Below are positions 27,480 to 36,471 of a stretch of DNA of 36,471 nt, one piece after another. This DNA is from Candidatus Solincola sediminis. Its GTDB lineage: Bacteria > Actinomycetota > Geothermincolia > Geothermincolales > RBG-13-55-18. Positions within the stretch are counted from its first letter, which is position 1; each line of letters opens with the position of its first letter. The notes under the pieces were generated by a model. That model was not told the DNA's origin and ran no database searches. It was given only the letters and a program-made list of their open reading frames with translations. The stretch spans positions 81,018-117,488 of the forward strand of contig MELM01000012.1 in NCBI GenBank assembly GCA_001767605.1, given 5' to 3'. The position numbers and the translations under genes are program-made.

Positions 27480-28682
27480 TCAGTCTCCTTTACCGCTTTG
27501 CCTTATTCCCCACACCTTGAGCGGCAATCCCCACAGCTCTATAAAGCCTTCGCTTGCCTGATGGCTGAAGGTATCGGCGCGATCGTAGGTAGCGAGCGAA
27601 TAATCGTAAAGGGAGTATTTCGACTCCCGTCCCACTACCATGCAGTTGCCCTTGAAAAGCTTCAGCCGCACCTTGCCGCTCACTTTTTCCTGGGTTGCCT
27701 CAATCGCAGTCTGCAGGCTTGAACGTAGAGGCTCGTACCAGAGTCCGTAGTACACCAGGTCAGCAAATTTTTGTTCGAGAATCGGTTTGAAGTGAAGTGT
27801 CTCCCTAGTCAAGGTCATCGACTCCAAAGCCTTATGAGCTTCGATCAGTATTGTCGCCGCCGGCGCCTCATAGGTTTCGCGCGACTTGATACCGACAAGG
27901 CGATTTTCGATCATATCGATGCGGCCGATACCATGAGATCCACCCAGTTGGTTGAGCCGCTTGATCATATCCACTAATTTCAGGTCTTCACCGTCCAGCT
28001 CGACCGGTCGTCCAGATTCGAATGCGATCTCGGTATAAACGGGAGCATCGGGTGCTTTTTCCGGTGAGATCGTCCATTCATGGGAATCTTCCGGTGGCTC
28101 TATCATAGGATCTTCGAGTATCCCCGCCTCACAGCTACGCCCCCAGAGATTCTCATCGACCGAATAGGGACTGCTTAGGGTAACCGGAACCGGGATGCCA
28201 TGTTCCCGCGCGTATTCGATCTCCTCCTCCCGGGACATTACCCATTCGCGCAAGGGAGCGATGATCTTGAGATCAGGTCCGAGAGCCATGGTCGTTACAT
28301 CGAATCGCACCTGGTCGTTCCCCTTGCCGGTGCAGCCATGTGCTACGGCTGAAGCGCCCCGCCGTCTCGCTTCCTCCACCATGACCGAAGCGATCAACGG
28401 GCGGCCAAGCGATGTCGCCAGGGGGTATTTGCCTTCGTAGAGCGCATTTGCCTTAAGCGCGGGCAGAATGAATTCCTCGGCGAAGGTTTCCTTGAGATCG
28501 AGCACGATGGCGTCGATCGCCCCTGTATCTATCGCCTTACGGCGTATCATCTCCAGGTCGCCCGGCTGCCCCAAGTCCGCCGCCAAGGCAACTACCTGCA
28601 GATCGTATTTGTCCTCCAGCCATTTTATGGCTACGGAGGTATCCAGCCCTCCGGAATATGCGAGAATTACCGTCTCCTTCAT
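27480..28682 (-). CDS. argG: Argininosuccinate synthase
   Basis: 'VILAYSGGLDTSVAIKWLE', 'HGCTGKGNDQVRF'. Confidence 0.97.
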   Translation of the reverse strand: MKETVILAYSGGLDTSVAIKWLEDKYDLQVVALAADLGQPGDLEMIRRKAIDTGAIDAIVLDLKETFAEEFILPALKANALYEGKYPLATSLGRPLIASVMVEEARRRGASAVAHGCTGKGNDQVRFDVTTMALGPDLKIIAPLREWVMSREEEIEYAREHGIPVPVTLSSPYSVDENLWGRSCEAGILEDPMIEPPEDSHEWTISPEKAPDAPVYTEIAFESGRPVELDGEDLKLVDMIKRLNQLGGSHGIGRIDMIENRLVGIKSRETYEAPAATILIEAHKALESMTLTRETLHFKPILEQKFADLVYYGLWYEPLRSSLQTAIEATQEKVSGKVRLKLFKGNCMVVGRESKYSLYDYSLATYDRADTFSHQASEGFIELWGLPLKVWGIRQSGKGD

Positions 28683-28697
28683 GTTCTCACTCCTGTT

Positions 28698-29150
28698 TTA
28701 AGTCATCAGGCTCAGCTTCTGCGCCAGCCTCTTCGCACTGTACTTTTCTCTTGCCACCATGATGATCGTATCATCCCCGGCCACCGTTCCCGCTACTCCA
28801 TCAAGCCTGGCTCTATCGAAGACAGCGGCAAGTGCGTGTGCATTACCTGGTGCAGTGTGAACGATAAGAATATTTCCACTTGCCTCAAGGCCCGTTACAA
28901 ACTCCCTCAGACCTCGTTCCAGATCACCCGGGGCCACTGCGGGCGCCTGCTCTCCCGGAAAGCCGTAGATATGCACGCCATCCGGACCCGGTAGCCTGAC
29001 CAGTCCCATTTCGCGCAAGTCCCTGGAAATTGTCGACTGATCCGCCTCTATTCCATGCGCCGCCAATTCCTTAACCACATCCGACTGGCTTGATAGCGGC
29101 TTGCTGCTCACCAGTTCCCTTATGACATCCCGGCGGTGTCGCTTATCCAT
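28698..29150 (-). CDS. argR: Arginine repressor
   Basis: 'SQSDVVKELAAHGIEADQSTISRDLREMGLVRL' wHTH; 'VAGTVAGDDTIIMVAR' oligomerisation motif. Confidence 0.95.
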   Translation of the reverse strand: MDKRHRRDVIRELVSSKPLSSQSDVVKELAAHGIEADQSTISRDLREMGLVRLPGPDGVHIYGFPGEQAPAVAPGDLERGLREFVTGLEASGNILIVHTAPGNAHALAAVFDRARLDGVAGTVAGDDTIIMVAREKYSAKRLAQKLSLMT

Positions 29151-30076
29151 CAGTCCAGCCCGATGAGAAGGTCGAGGAGTGCCGCTTGCGCATGCATCCT
29201 GTTCTCCGCCTGATCCCAGACCGCCGAGCGCGGCCCGTCTATTACTTCATCCGTTATTTCCTCGCCACGATGAGCGGGAAGGCAGTGCAGGACTATCGCC
29301 TCTGCATCGGCAACCGTCAACAAATCGCTGTTCAACTGGTAATGCCTGAGATCCCGCTTCCTGCGATGTTCTTCTTTCTGACCCATGGAGGTCCAGACAT
29401 CAGTGTATACGACCTGGGCTCCCTCGACCGCGTCTCGGGCATTGTGAACAATTCGGATTGAATCCCGACCAACCATACTGCGTGCCTGGCCGAGGATGCC
29501 CGCATCAGGCTCATATCCCTTCGGGCAACCAATGGTACAGTCCATGCCTGCAATGGCGCATCCCAAAGCCAGCGAATTGGCGACGTTATTACCGTCTCCC
29601 ACATATGCCAGCTTGATTCCCGAGAGATCGCCGAAATGCTCTCTTATGGTCATCAGGTCGGCTAGAACCTGACAAGGATGCTCGAGGTCGGTCAAAGCAT
29701 TTATGACCGGGACATCGGCCGCCTTTGCCAACTCTTCCACTTCCCAGTGACCGAAAGTTCTCAGCGCCATTGCCTGCACATATCGCGAAAGTACCCTTCC
29801 CGTATCCAGTATGCTCTCGCCACGGCCAATCTGGAGCTCGGAGCTATTCAGGGTGATAGGCCTTCCCCCCAGATGATAGATGGCCGCCTCGAATGAGACC
29901 CGTGTGCGTGTCGACGGTTTCTGGAAGATGAGCCCCACCAGTTGGCCTGTCAGGCTTGGCTTCACCCTCCATGCGCCTAATTCCCGCTTGAAATGCACCG
30001 CCCGCTCGAGGACACCGAGAAGCTCACCGGCGTTCAAGTCGGAAATACTTATAAAGTCCCTTCCCTTGATTTCCAT
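29150..30076 (-). CDS. argF: Ornithine carbamoyltransferase
   Basis: 'FQKPSTRTRVSFEAAIYHLGG' (STRT), 'HPCQVLADLMTI', 'LHCLPAHRGEEIT'. Confidence 0.97.
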   Translation of the reverse strand: MEIKGRDFISISDLNAGELLGVLERAVHFKRELGAWRVKPSLTGQLVGLIFQKPSTRTRVSFEAAIYHLGGRPITLNSSELQIGRGESILDTGRVLSRYVQAMALRTFGHWEVEELAKAADVPVINALTDLEHPCQVLADLMTIREHFGDLSGIKLAYVGDGNNVANSLALGCAIAGMDCTIGCPKGYEPDAGILGQARSMVGRDSIRIVHNARDAVEGAQVVYTDVWTSMGQKEEHRRKRDLRHYQLNSDLLTVADAEAIVLHCLPAHRGEEITDEVIDGPRSAVWDQAENRMHAQAALLDLLIGLD

Positions 30077-30097
30077 AATCTTCCTTCTTCCCGGAAG

Positions 30098-31303
30098 TCA
30101 GACGATCCCGCCGGATAGCAATTCTTCCAGCGTGGCAAGCAGTTCATCTACCTCACGCGTGGATATTGATAGCGGCGGAAGGAAGCGCAATATGGTCGGT
30201 CCGATATTGTTAACGACGTATCCGCGTTCGAGACACCGCTCGACGATTTCCCGCGCATCGTCCCTCTTGAGCTCTGCCGCGAGCATAAGCCCGATTCCCC
30301 GCACCTCTGCGATAGCACCGGTAGATTGTTGCAGGGCCTCCAGCTTTTCCTTGAAATAGGTTCCCACCCGGGCCGCGTTTTCCACCAGTTGTTCCTCCCT
30401 GAGCACGATCATGGTAGCGAGGGCCGCCGAGCATACGAGCGGATTCCCACCGAACGTGGTCCCGTAGTCTCCCGGGATAAAACCTTTGGCTACTTCTGCC
30501 GTGGCAAGCAAAGCCCCGATCGGGACTCCTCCCGCCAGACCCTTGGCGATAGTCATCATGTCAGGCGATATACCGTAATGCTCGTGCGCGAAGAGAGCTC
30601 CAGTCCGTCCCATGCCGCTCTGCACCTCATCCAGTATCAGGAGGGCTCCCTTTTCCCGGCAGAGCTCCCGCGCGCCCTTCAAGTAACCGGGATCGGCAAC
30701 ATAGACACCGCCCTCGCCCTGGATAGGCTCTAACAGGACAGCGCAGGTATCATCACTAACCGATTCTTCCAGTGCCGATAGGTCGTTGAATGGAACGTGG
30801 ATGAAGCCCTCGGGCATCGGGCCGAATAGCTTGGATTTCTCCGGCTGTCCGGTGGCCGCCATCGCTCCATAACCACGGCCATGAAACGAGCGCAAGGCTG
30901 AGACGATGATATAGCGCTCCTCTCCCCGCACGGTTCGCATGTACTTCCGCGCCAATTTTAATCCCGCTTCTATCGCCTCCGTCCCGCTATTGCAAAAGAA
31001 GATCTTATCGGCGAAGGTGAAACGCACGAGCATCTCGGCAAGCTCGCCTTGTGGCCGATTGTAGTAGAGATTGGAGACGTGTATGAGCTGGGAGGCCTGC
31101 CGTACAATGCCCGCTATGATTTCGGGATGGCAATGCCCGGCCACGCATGCTCCCAATCCTGATACGAAATCCACGTATTCCTTGCCGGTATCGTCCCAGA
31201 GACGGGTGCCGTGTCCCCTTACGAAAAGGACGGGCAGGCGAGCATAATTCGCCATGAGATAATCATTGTCCTGGCTTTTTGCTATTTCGAGATCGTAATC
31301 CAT
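30098..31303 (-). CDS. argD: Acetylornithine aminotransferase
   Basis: 'FFCNSGTEAIEAGLKLAR', 'LILDEVQSGMGRTG', 'MTIAKGLAGGVPIGA'. Start MDYDLE at 31303 avoids the long overlap with argB. Confidence 0.95.
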   Translation of the reverse strand: MDYDLEIAKSQDNDYLMANYARLPVLFVRGHGTRLWDDTGKEYVDFVSGLGACVAGHCHPEIIAGIVRQASQLIHVSNLYYNRPQGELAEMLVRFTFADKIFFCNSGTEAIEAGLKLARKYMRTVRGEERYIIVSALRSFHGRGYGAMAATGQPEKSKLFGPMPEGFIHVPFNDLSALEESVSDDTCAVLLEPIQGEGGVYVADPGYLKGARELCREKGALLILDEVQSGMGRTGALFAHEHYGISPDMMTIAKGLAGGVPIGALLATAEVAKGFIPGDYGTTFGGNPLVCSAALATMIVLREEQLVENAARVGTYFKEKLEALQQSTGAIAEVRGIGLMLAAELKRDDAREIVERCLERGYVVNNIGPTILRFLPPLSISTREVDELLATLEELLSGGIV

Positions 31304-31320
31304 TTCATCTCCCTTGGTGC

Positions 31321-32193
31321 CTAGGCTACCACCATTGTTCCGACACCGGCGTCCGTATATAGCTCGAGCAGCAGTGCATGATCGACGGTTCCGTTTATGA
31401 TGTGTGCTCGCCGGACTCCGCCGCGCAACGCTTCGATACAACTCTCGACCTTGGGAAGCATGCCGCTTCCCAATCCGCCGCTACCAATGAGCCGCACGGC
31501 CTCCCGGCTGTTCAACTCGGGAATCAGGCTGGAAGGGTCTTCCATATCCCGATAAATACCATCTACATCAGTGAGATAGATCAATTTATCCGCTCTGAGC
31601 GCGGAAGCCAAGGCACCAGCTACAAAATCGGCGTTGATATTATAGCTTTGGCCCGATTCGTCAGCGCCAATGCTCGCCACAACCGGAATGAATTCTTCTT
31701 TCATCAGGTTGGTGAGAATCCTTGTGTTGACTGCTGCCACCTCTCCGACAAAACCGAGATCGATCTGTCCCTTTCCCGTGGCTTGGCCTTTCTTTCGCGC
31801 GATCAAAAGGTTGCCGTCCTCGCCGGAGAGGCCGACCGCCAGCGTACCATGCCTGTTTATCATGGATACGATTTCCTTGTTCACCTTGCCTACCAGGACC
31901 ATCTTGGCCACATCCATGGTGGAGGCATCAGTCACTCGATGCCCGTCCACGAAACGCACTTCAAGCGACATACGCTCCATATATTCCGTGACCTGCGGTC
32001 CACCCCCGTGCACGATCACCGGGTTCATCCCCACATAACGCATGAGCACTACATCCGACGCGAACTTCTCCTTGAGGTCACCGTTCTCCATGGCGTTGCC
32101 GCCGAACTTCACAACAACCGTTTTGCCGTAATAATCCTTTATATACGGCAAGGCCTCCATAAGAACGCGTGCTTTATCTATAGCTTTTTCCAT
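31321..32193 (-). CDS. argB: Acetylglutamate kinase
   Basis: 'VVVKFGGNAM', 'VIVHGGGPQVTEYMERM', 'LIYLTDVDGIYRD', 'GSGGLGSGMLPKVESC'. Confidence 0.97.
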   Translation of the reverse strand: MEKAIDKARVLMEALPYIKDYYGKTVVVKFGGNAMENGDLKEKFASDVVLMRYVGMNPVIVHGGGPQVTEYMERMSLEVRFVDGHRVTDASTMDVAKMVLVGKVNKEIVSMINRHGTLAVGLSGEDGNLLIARKKGQATGKGQIDLGFVGEVAAVNTRILTNLMKEEFIPVVASIGADESGQSYNINADFVAGALASALRADKLIYLTDVDGIYRDMEDPSSLIPELNSREAVRLIGSGGLGSGMLPKVESCIEALRGGVRRAHIINGTVDHALLLELYTDAGVGTMVVA

Positions 32194-32230
32194 GCGTACT
32201 CCTTAGGGCTTGGGTTTATGAATCCACGTC

Positions 32231-33409
32231 CTATGTATGATATTCAGCGTTGATTCTCACGTACTCGTAGCTCAAATCGCTGGTCAGGAGCTCTATTACA
32301 GAGTCTCCTCTGCTGAGATCGATATCGATCTCTATCTCCTTCACAGCCATGATACCTTCCAAAGAAGCAGGATCGACCATGCCGCTCTCTCCGCGCTCGG
32401 CAACCGCGAGTCCGCCTATCTTTACGGAAACCTTGGACGGATCCAGGCGAGGCTCCGCAGCCCCCAGTGCCTGTACTATCCGTCCCCAATTAGGATCGCC
32501 TCCGAAGAAAGCGGTCTTGACCAGGGGCGACTCCGCAACCGCGGTCGCCAGCTTCTTGGCCTCGGCGTGATCGAAAGCTCCGCCGATTCGTATTTTGATC
32601 AGGCGCGTCGATCCCTCCGCATCCTCGACCAACATATGTGCAAGCGGTGAGCATACCTGTAATAGAGCCGCTGCGAAATCCTCGGCCTTGACCTTCGCCC
32701 GGGATGTCCCGCTAGCCAGTGCCAGAACCATATCGTTGGTGCTCGTACATCCGTCGATATTGACGAGATTGAAGCTCGCATCGACCGCTATGCGAAGAGC
32801 TGCTGAAAGATCTCGCGGGTCGATTTGCGCATCGCTCGTAAGAAAAGCAAGCATGGTCGCCATATTGGGCTTCATCATGCCGGCTCCCTTGGCCATGCCC
32901 CCTATAGAAAAATCCCCGAAGTCGAATGAAAGCTCTTTGGGATAGGTATCCGTGGTCATTATGGCCCGCGCCGCCTCACCGGCTCCGCCCTCATGAAGAG
33001 CCCCAATTGCATGCTTGATTCCTTCTTCGAGCTTTTGCATCGGGAGGTAGCCGCCTATCAGTCCCGTCGATGCCACGGCTACCTGCGAATCATCTATCCC
33101 GAGTTCGATGGCCACACTATGCGCCATGGCTCTTGCATCCGCCAACCCGCGCTCACCGGTACAGGCGTTGGCATTGCCGCTATTTATAACTGCCGCCTGC
33201 AACCGTCCATCCTCGAGATGCTCGATAGTTACTGCCACCGGTGCCGCCCGAAAAGCGTTGGAAGTGAAGGTGCCGGCCGCTGAACATTCCGCGTCCGATG
33301 CCAGTACACATAGATCGAGCTCCCCGCTCTCTTTCAATCCGCAAGCAACCCCGCTCGCCTTGAAACCGGGTGGAGCGCAAATCCCTCCGTAAATCATCTT
33401 GCCGTTCAT
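32231..33409 (-). CDS. argJ: Bifunctional ornithine acetyltransferase/N-acetylglutamate synthase
   Basis: 'GIGAMAKGAGMMKPNMATMLAFLTSDA'-type self-cleavage region (SIGGMAKGAGMMKPNMATMLAFLTSDA), 'NSGNANACTGERG'. Confidence 0.96.
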   Translation of the reverse strand: MNGKMIYGGICAPPGFKASGVACGLKESGELDLCVLASDAECSAAGTFTSNAFRAAPVAVTIEHLEDGRLQAAVINSGNANACTGERGLADARAMAHSVAIELGIDDSQVAVASTGLIGGYLPMQKLEEGIKHAIGALHEGGAGEAARAIMTTDTYPKELSFDFGDFSIGGMAKGAGMMKPNMATMLAFLTSDAQIDPRDLSAALRIAVDASFNLVNIDGCTSTNDMVLALASGTSRAKVKAEDFAAALLQVCSPLAHMLVEDAEGSTRLIKIRIGGAFDHAEAKKLATAVAESPLVKTAFFGGDPNWGRIVQALGAAEPRLDPSKVSVKIGGLAVAERGESGMVDPASLEGIMAVKEIEIDIDLSRGDSVIELLTSDLSYEYVRINAEYHT

Positions 33410-33418
33410 GGCTTCCTC

Positions 33419-34456
33419 CTATGGGAAGATACCTAAAGACTCGAGGCCGGTCGCCTCATCCCAATCGTTCATGATATTCATGCACTGGATCGCCTGCCCG
33501 GAGGCTCCCTTTACCAGGTTGTCTATGGCTGAAGCCACGATGAGCAGACGGCTGTCATCATCAAAATGCCATCCGATATGACAATAGTTTGTGCCCGAAA
33601 CCGCTTTCGTTTCCGGAAAATCACCTTCGCCCCGGATCACGATGAATTCGCTTCCTTTGTAGCAAGAGCGGTAAAGGGGTTCAATTGCGTCAGTCGAGAT
33701 CCCTTCGCCAAGCTTGGCATAACAAGTCGCCAGGATGCCCCGGTTCATGGGTATGAGATGGGGCGTGAAAACGACACTCGCCTTTTCCCCTCTCAGGGAT
33801 GACAGCACTTCTTCGATTTCCGGCGTATGACGATGAGAGCCGACATTGTAGGGTTTCATATTTTCGTCGGCCTGAGCGAAGTGGGTCGGCAGCGATAGAG
33901 CTCTTCCTGCCCCGGAGAGGCCTGACTTTGCGTCGATGATAATGGAAGTCCCGTTAGCCGGTATCTGATTCATAACCGGCGCTAATGCCAGTATGGAGGC
34001 GGTCGGGTAACAACCGGGGACCGCTACCAGGCGCGTGTCTCTGATTGCATCCCGATTGATCTCCGCAAGGCCGTAAACAGCTTCCTGCAACAGCTTGGGA
34101 GAACTGTGTTCTACTTGGTACCAGTTCTCATAGGTTTTTGGATCGGAAAACCGGTAATCGGCTGAGAGATCGCAAACCCTGCAATCGCCCTCGAGTAACG
34201 ATGAGACGGCGACCATCGCCTCTCCGTGCGGCAGGGCTATAAAAAAGAAGTCGGCTTCCTCGAGGGCTTCGCTAACCGAGAATTTCCGGAAAACAGAATT
34301 TGCATAGGGATGTAAGTGCGGATATACCTCTCCAACCGGCTTGCCTGCGTAGGTGTGGGCAGTGATGTAGGTCACCTGGGCATGGGGGTGGCAGTGGAGT
34401 AACCGCAGCAGTTCAACTCCCGTATATCCCGAGGCTCCGACTATTCCGATTCTCAT
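33419..34456 (-). CDS. argC: N-acetyl-gamma-glutamyl-phosphate reductase
   Basis: 'IGIVGASGYTGVELLRLLHCHP', 'VAVPGCYPTASILAL', 'SGLSGAGRA', 'GSHRHTPEIEEVL'. Confidence 0.97.
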   Translation of the reverse strand: MRIGIVGASGYTGVELLRLLHCHPHAQVTYITAHTYAGKPVGEVYPHLHPYANSVFRKFSVSEALEEADFFFIALPHGEAMVAVSSLLEGDCRVCDLSADYRFSDPKTYENWYQVEHSSPKLLQEAVYGLAEINRDAIRDTRLVAVPGCYPTASILALAPVMNQIPANGTSIIIDAKSGLSGAGRALSLPTHFAQADENMKPYNVGSHRHTPEIEEVLSSLRGEKASVVFTPHLIPMNRGILATCYAKLGEGISTDAIEPLYRSCYKGSEFIVIRGEGDFPETKAVSGTNYCHIGWHFDDDSRLLIVASAIDNLVKGASGQAIQCMNIMNDWDEATGLESLGIFP

Positions 34457-34482
34457 TACGCTCTCCCGGTTAAATTAATATA

Positions 34483-34507
34483 TATGCGTATTATTGCATA
34501 TTTATGC
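34483..34507 (-). promoter_or_regulatory. ARG-box-like operator upstream of argC
   Basis: - strand GCATAAATATGCAATAATACGCATA contains overlapping inverted repeats GCATA/TATGC and TATGC...GCATA in a 24-bp AT-rich promoter region. Confidence 0.45.
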
Positions 34508-34537
34508 CTTCGACCTCAATACCCTTTTTCTTTTCAT

Positions 34538-35512
34538 CTATCTGGGGAGACGGGAAAGCGATGATATGGCGAGTTCCAGCCCGAAGTCTTCGTCCATTTC
34601 CCCGGACTTGATGCCCATTTCAACCCTGACCAGAATGGACAGGGCTTTCCTCAGGCCCTCCTCGTTGAAACGGGCGGCCTGCGGCTTGAGCTTTTTAGCA
34701 AGCGTCCACTGCTGCTGCTTGGACATCTTCATACGGGCGGCGATATCCGGCTCTTGCCGCCCCTCTTCACGCAGCGCCTTATATAACAAGAGGTTACGAA
34801 AATGCCGGGAGAGCGCGAATAGCAGATAGCTCGCCTTTTCGCCTTGCTGAGTCAGTGCCCGCAACAGCTTTACCGCCTGATCGGAATCACCGATAGCGAC
34901 CCTATCCACCAGTTCGAAAACCGAACGCTCTGCGGTGGGCTTCACAAGGGGTACAACGTGATCGAGATCGATTTCCTCGATCCCTTCATTGTAAAGGACG
35001 GTTTTTTCGACCGCTGATTCGATGGCCAGCAAATCGTCACCCAGTGCATCGTGCAAGTAGGCTATTGCTTTCCCGGTGACTTTGGCACCCCTTTCCGTGA
35101 AGCGGCTACGGATCCAACCGGGGATTTGATCCCTCCTCTTGCTGACCTCTTTTACGCGGCCGCTCTTTTCTATAAGGCGAAGCAATGGGGCCGATTGTTT
35201 GAGACCGACGGCGGTGAGGATGAGCAGGCACCTCTCGGCAGGGTTTTCAGTGTATTTGCCCAGCGTTTTTACGTCGGATGCCGAAAGCTTGTGCGCTTCC
35301 TTCATGATTACGAAACGGCCCTCCGACCCCAGGGGAAGGGTGTCAGCCGCCTGCAGCACATCCTCGATCTTATCTTCTCCCGCCTCGAAGACATCCAGGT
35401 TGAAATCCTCGTCTTCCGCGGAGATCTTCGATTGCATCTTCTTCAATTCGTCTTCCACCAGGAGTCTCTGATTGCCATGGATCAGAAGCACCCCCCGCTT
35501 GCCGGACGGCAT
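34538..35512 (-). CDS. holA: DNA polymerase III delta subunit
   Basis: 'LLIHGNQRLLVEDELKKM', 'GLKQSAPLLRLIEKSGRVKE', 'YLHDALGDDLLAIESAVEKTVLY', 'LLFALSRHFRNLLLYKAL'; located downstream of comEC as is common. Confidence 0.88.
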   Translation of the reverse strand: MPSGKRGVLLIHGNQRLLVEDELKKMQSKISAEDEDFNLDVFEAGEDKIEDVLQAADTLPLGSEGRFVIMKEAHKLSASDVKTLGKYTENPAERCLLILTAVGLKQSAPLLRLIEKSGRVKEVSKRRDQIPGWIRSRFTERGAKVTGKAIAYLHDALGDDLLAIESAVEKTVLYNEGIEEIDLDHVVPLVKPTAERSVFELVDRVAIGDSDQAVKLLRALTQQGEKASYLLFALSRHFRNLLLYKALREEGRQEPDIAARMKMSKQQQWTLAKKLKPQAARFNEEGLRKALSILVRVEMGIKSGEMDEDFGLELAISSLSRLPR

Positions 35513-35570
35513 TCGTTCCTCCTTGTCGCTTTTCCAATGGCATGACTATATCACTGTGCCACCTGCTCGA

Positions 35571-36471
35571 TCACGGGTTTTGCTCGCATTCGACTTGATA
35601 GCCTCCCTGCCGCACCTCGATCACCACGTCTCCATTCAAGTCGGTCCTGTAAATTGAAGGACAGCAACGCTCAAGCGAACTCAGAGTGCGGGTTGAGGGG
35701 TGACCATAGGAGTTATCCTTGCCGACGCTGATCACGGCGATTTCCGGAGTAATGGCGGCAAAGAACTCCTCAGCTCCCTGCGAGAAGCCTCCATGATGGG
35801 GCACTTTTAAAATGTCCGTATCCAGTGAGTCCGGATCTCCCAGCAGCAATTCCTGGCCTTCCTCCTCCACATCCCCGGTTAGCAACAGGCTGAATCCCGG
35901 CCCTTCAGCTCGAATGACGAGCGCATAATCGTTTACGGGAGAGCCCTCCGGGACCTCCTGGGGCGGGCCGAGGGCCTCGAATTCGATCTCCCCTACCTTC
36001 AGGCTGTCGCCGCTCCGCATTATGTGGGTGGGTATCTCCAGTTCTTGTGCCTGACCGAGCAGTTTACCGGCCATCCCGCTCGATCTGGTGCCGGGATGAA
36101 CGAGCAAAGCGACCTCGCAATCGTCGAGCGCGGCCGGAAGACCACCGATATGATCCGATTCGCCGTGACTCACCACTATTGCATCGAGATATCGCAAGCC
36201 ATGCGATCGGATTTTGCGGGCAAGAATTCCTTCATCCACGCCCCCATCGATTAGTATGTTGGTACCACTTGTCTGTATAAGGACTGCGTCCCCCTGGCCG
36301 ACGTCCATGAAGGTGATGCGAATGTCCGAGCTGGCACCGAATGCGCTAAACGGAAGGATCCCCCCGGCTAGAACGCCGCTGACCAGCAGCCCTACAACCA
36401 TGTATCGTGTTATTTTCTTCCATTTACCTGCTCCTAGAAGCGAAACTGCGAGGGCCGGGTAGAAAAGAGCC
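35571..36471 (-). CDS. comEC: ComEC/Rec2-type DNA internalisation protein, C-terminal part, truncated by window edge
   Basis: Frame is open upstream of the listed start to the window end ('ALFYPALAVSLLGAGKWKKITRYMVV...'), followed by MBL domain 'FMDVGQGDAVLIQT', 'VVSHGESDHIGG', 'LKVPHHGG'. Confidence 0.88.
   Translation of the reverse strand, partial: ALFYPALAVSLLGAGKWKKITRYMVVGLLVSGVLAGGILPFSAFGASSDIRITFMDVGQGDAVLIQTSGTNILIDGGVDEGILARKIRSHGLRYLDAIVVSHGESDHIGGLPAALDDCEVALLVHPGTRSSGMAGKLLGQAQELEIPTHIMRSGDSLKVGEIEFEALGPPQEVPEGSPVNDYALVIRAEGPGFSLLLTGDVEEEGQELLLGDPDSLDTDILKVPHHGGFSQGAEEFFAAITPEIAVISVGKDNSYGHPSTRTLSSLERCCPSIYRTDLNGDVVIEVRQGGYQVECEQNP

Noticed and set aside
31378-32253. 291-aa + strand ORF
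   Set aside because: Antisense shadow of argB; composition reflects codon bias of the real gene.

Overview
The 36.5-kb window reads as ordinary bacterial chromosome, possibly from a deep-branching actinobacterium (inferred only from the arg gene order and general gene content). On the + strand from the left edge: a partial B12-binding radical SAM protein, an FmdB-type zinc ribbon, an ABC transporter pair, an enoyl-CoA hydratase and a DUF2892-like protein. On the - strand: a complete rrn locus (16S, 23S, 5S), tyrS, a GT2/polysaccharide-deacetylase pair, TPR proteins, Nif3-like, PolX-like, an argCJBDFRGH cluster, holA and the C-terminal part of comEC. A class A PBP with PASTA domains and a DUF1579-like protein are on +. 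The most unusual region is the rrn locus. (i) The 23S gene is split by a 737-nt group I intron (6692-7428) next to the peptidyl-transferase centre. It has a readable P1, P7, P9 and omega-G, and carries a LAGLIDADG homing endonuclease ORF that appears frameshifted and overlaps the 3' half of the ribozyme core. (ii) A 172-codon membrane-protein gene sits between 16S and 23S, with no spacer tRNAs. (iii) A consensus-like promoter, a boxA and a separate processing stem precede 23S. (iv) Two consensus promoters precede 16S with an intrinsic terminator between them. Other leads are an unassigned structured non-coding region at about 17.38-17.69 kb, three REP/RAYT-like palindromic elements (one supplying the argH stop codon), and an ARG-box-like operator before argC. 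All assignments are by eye; no database search was run.
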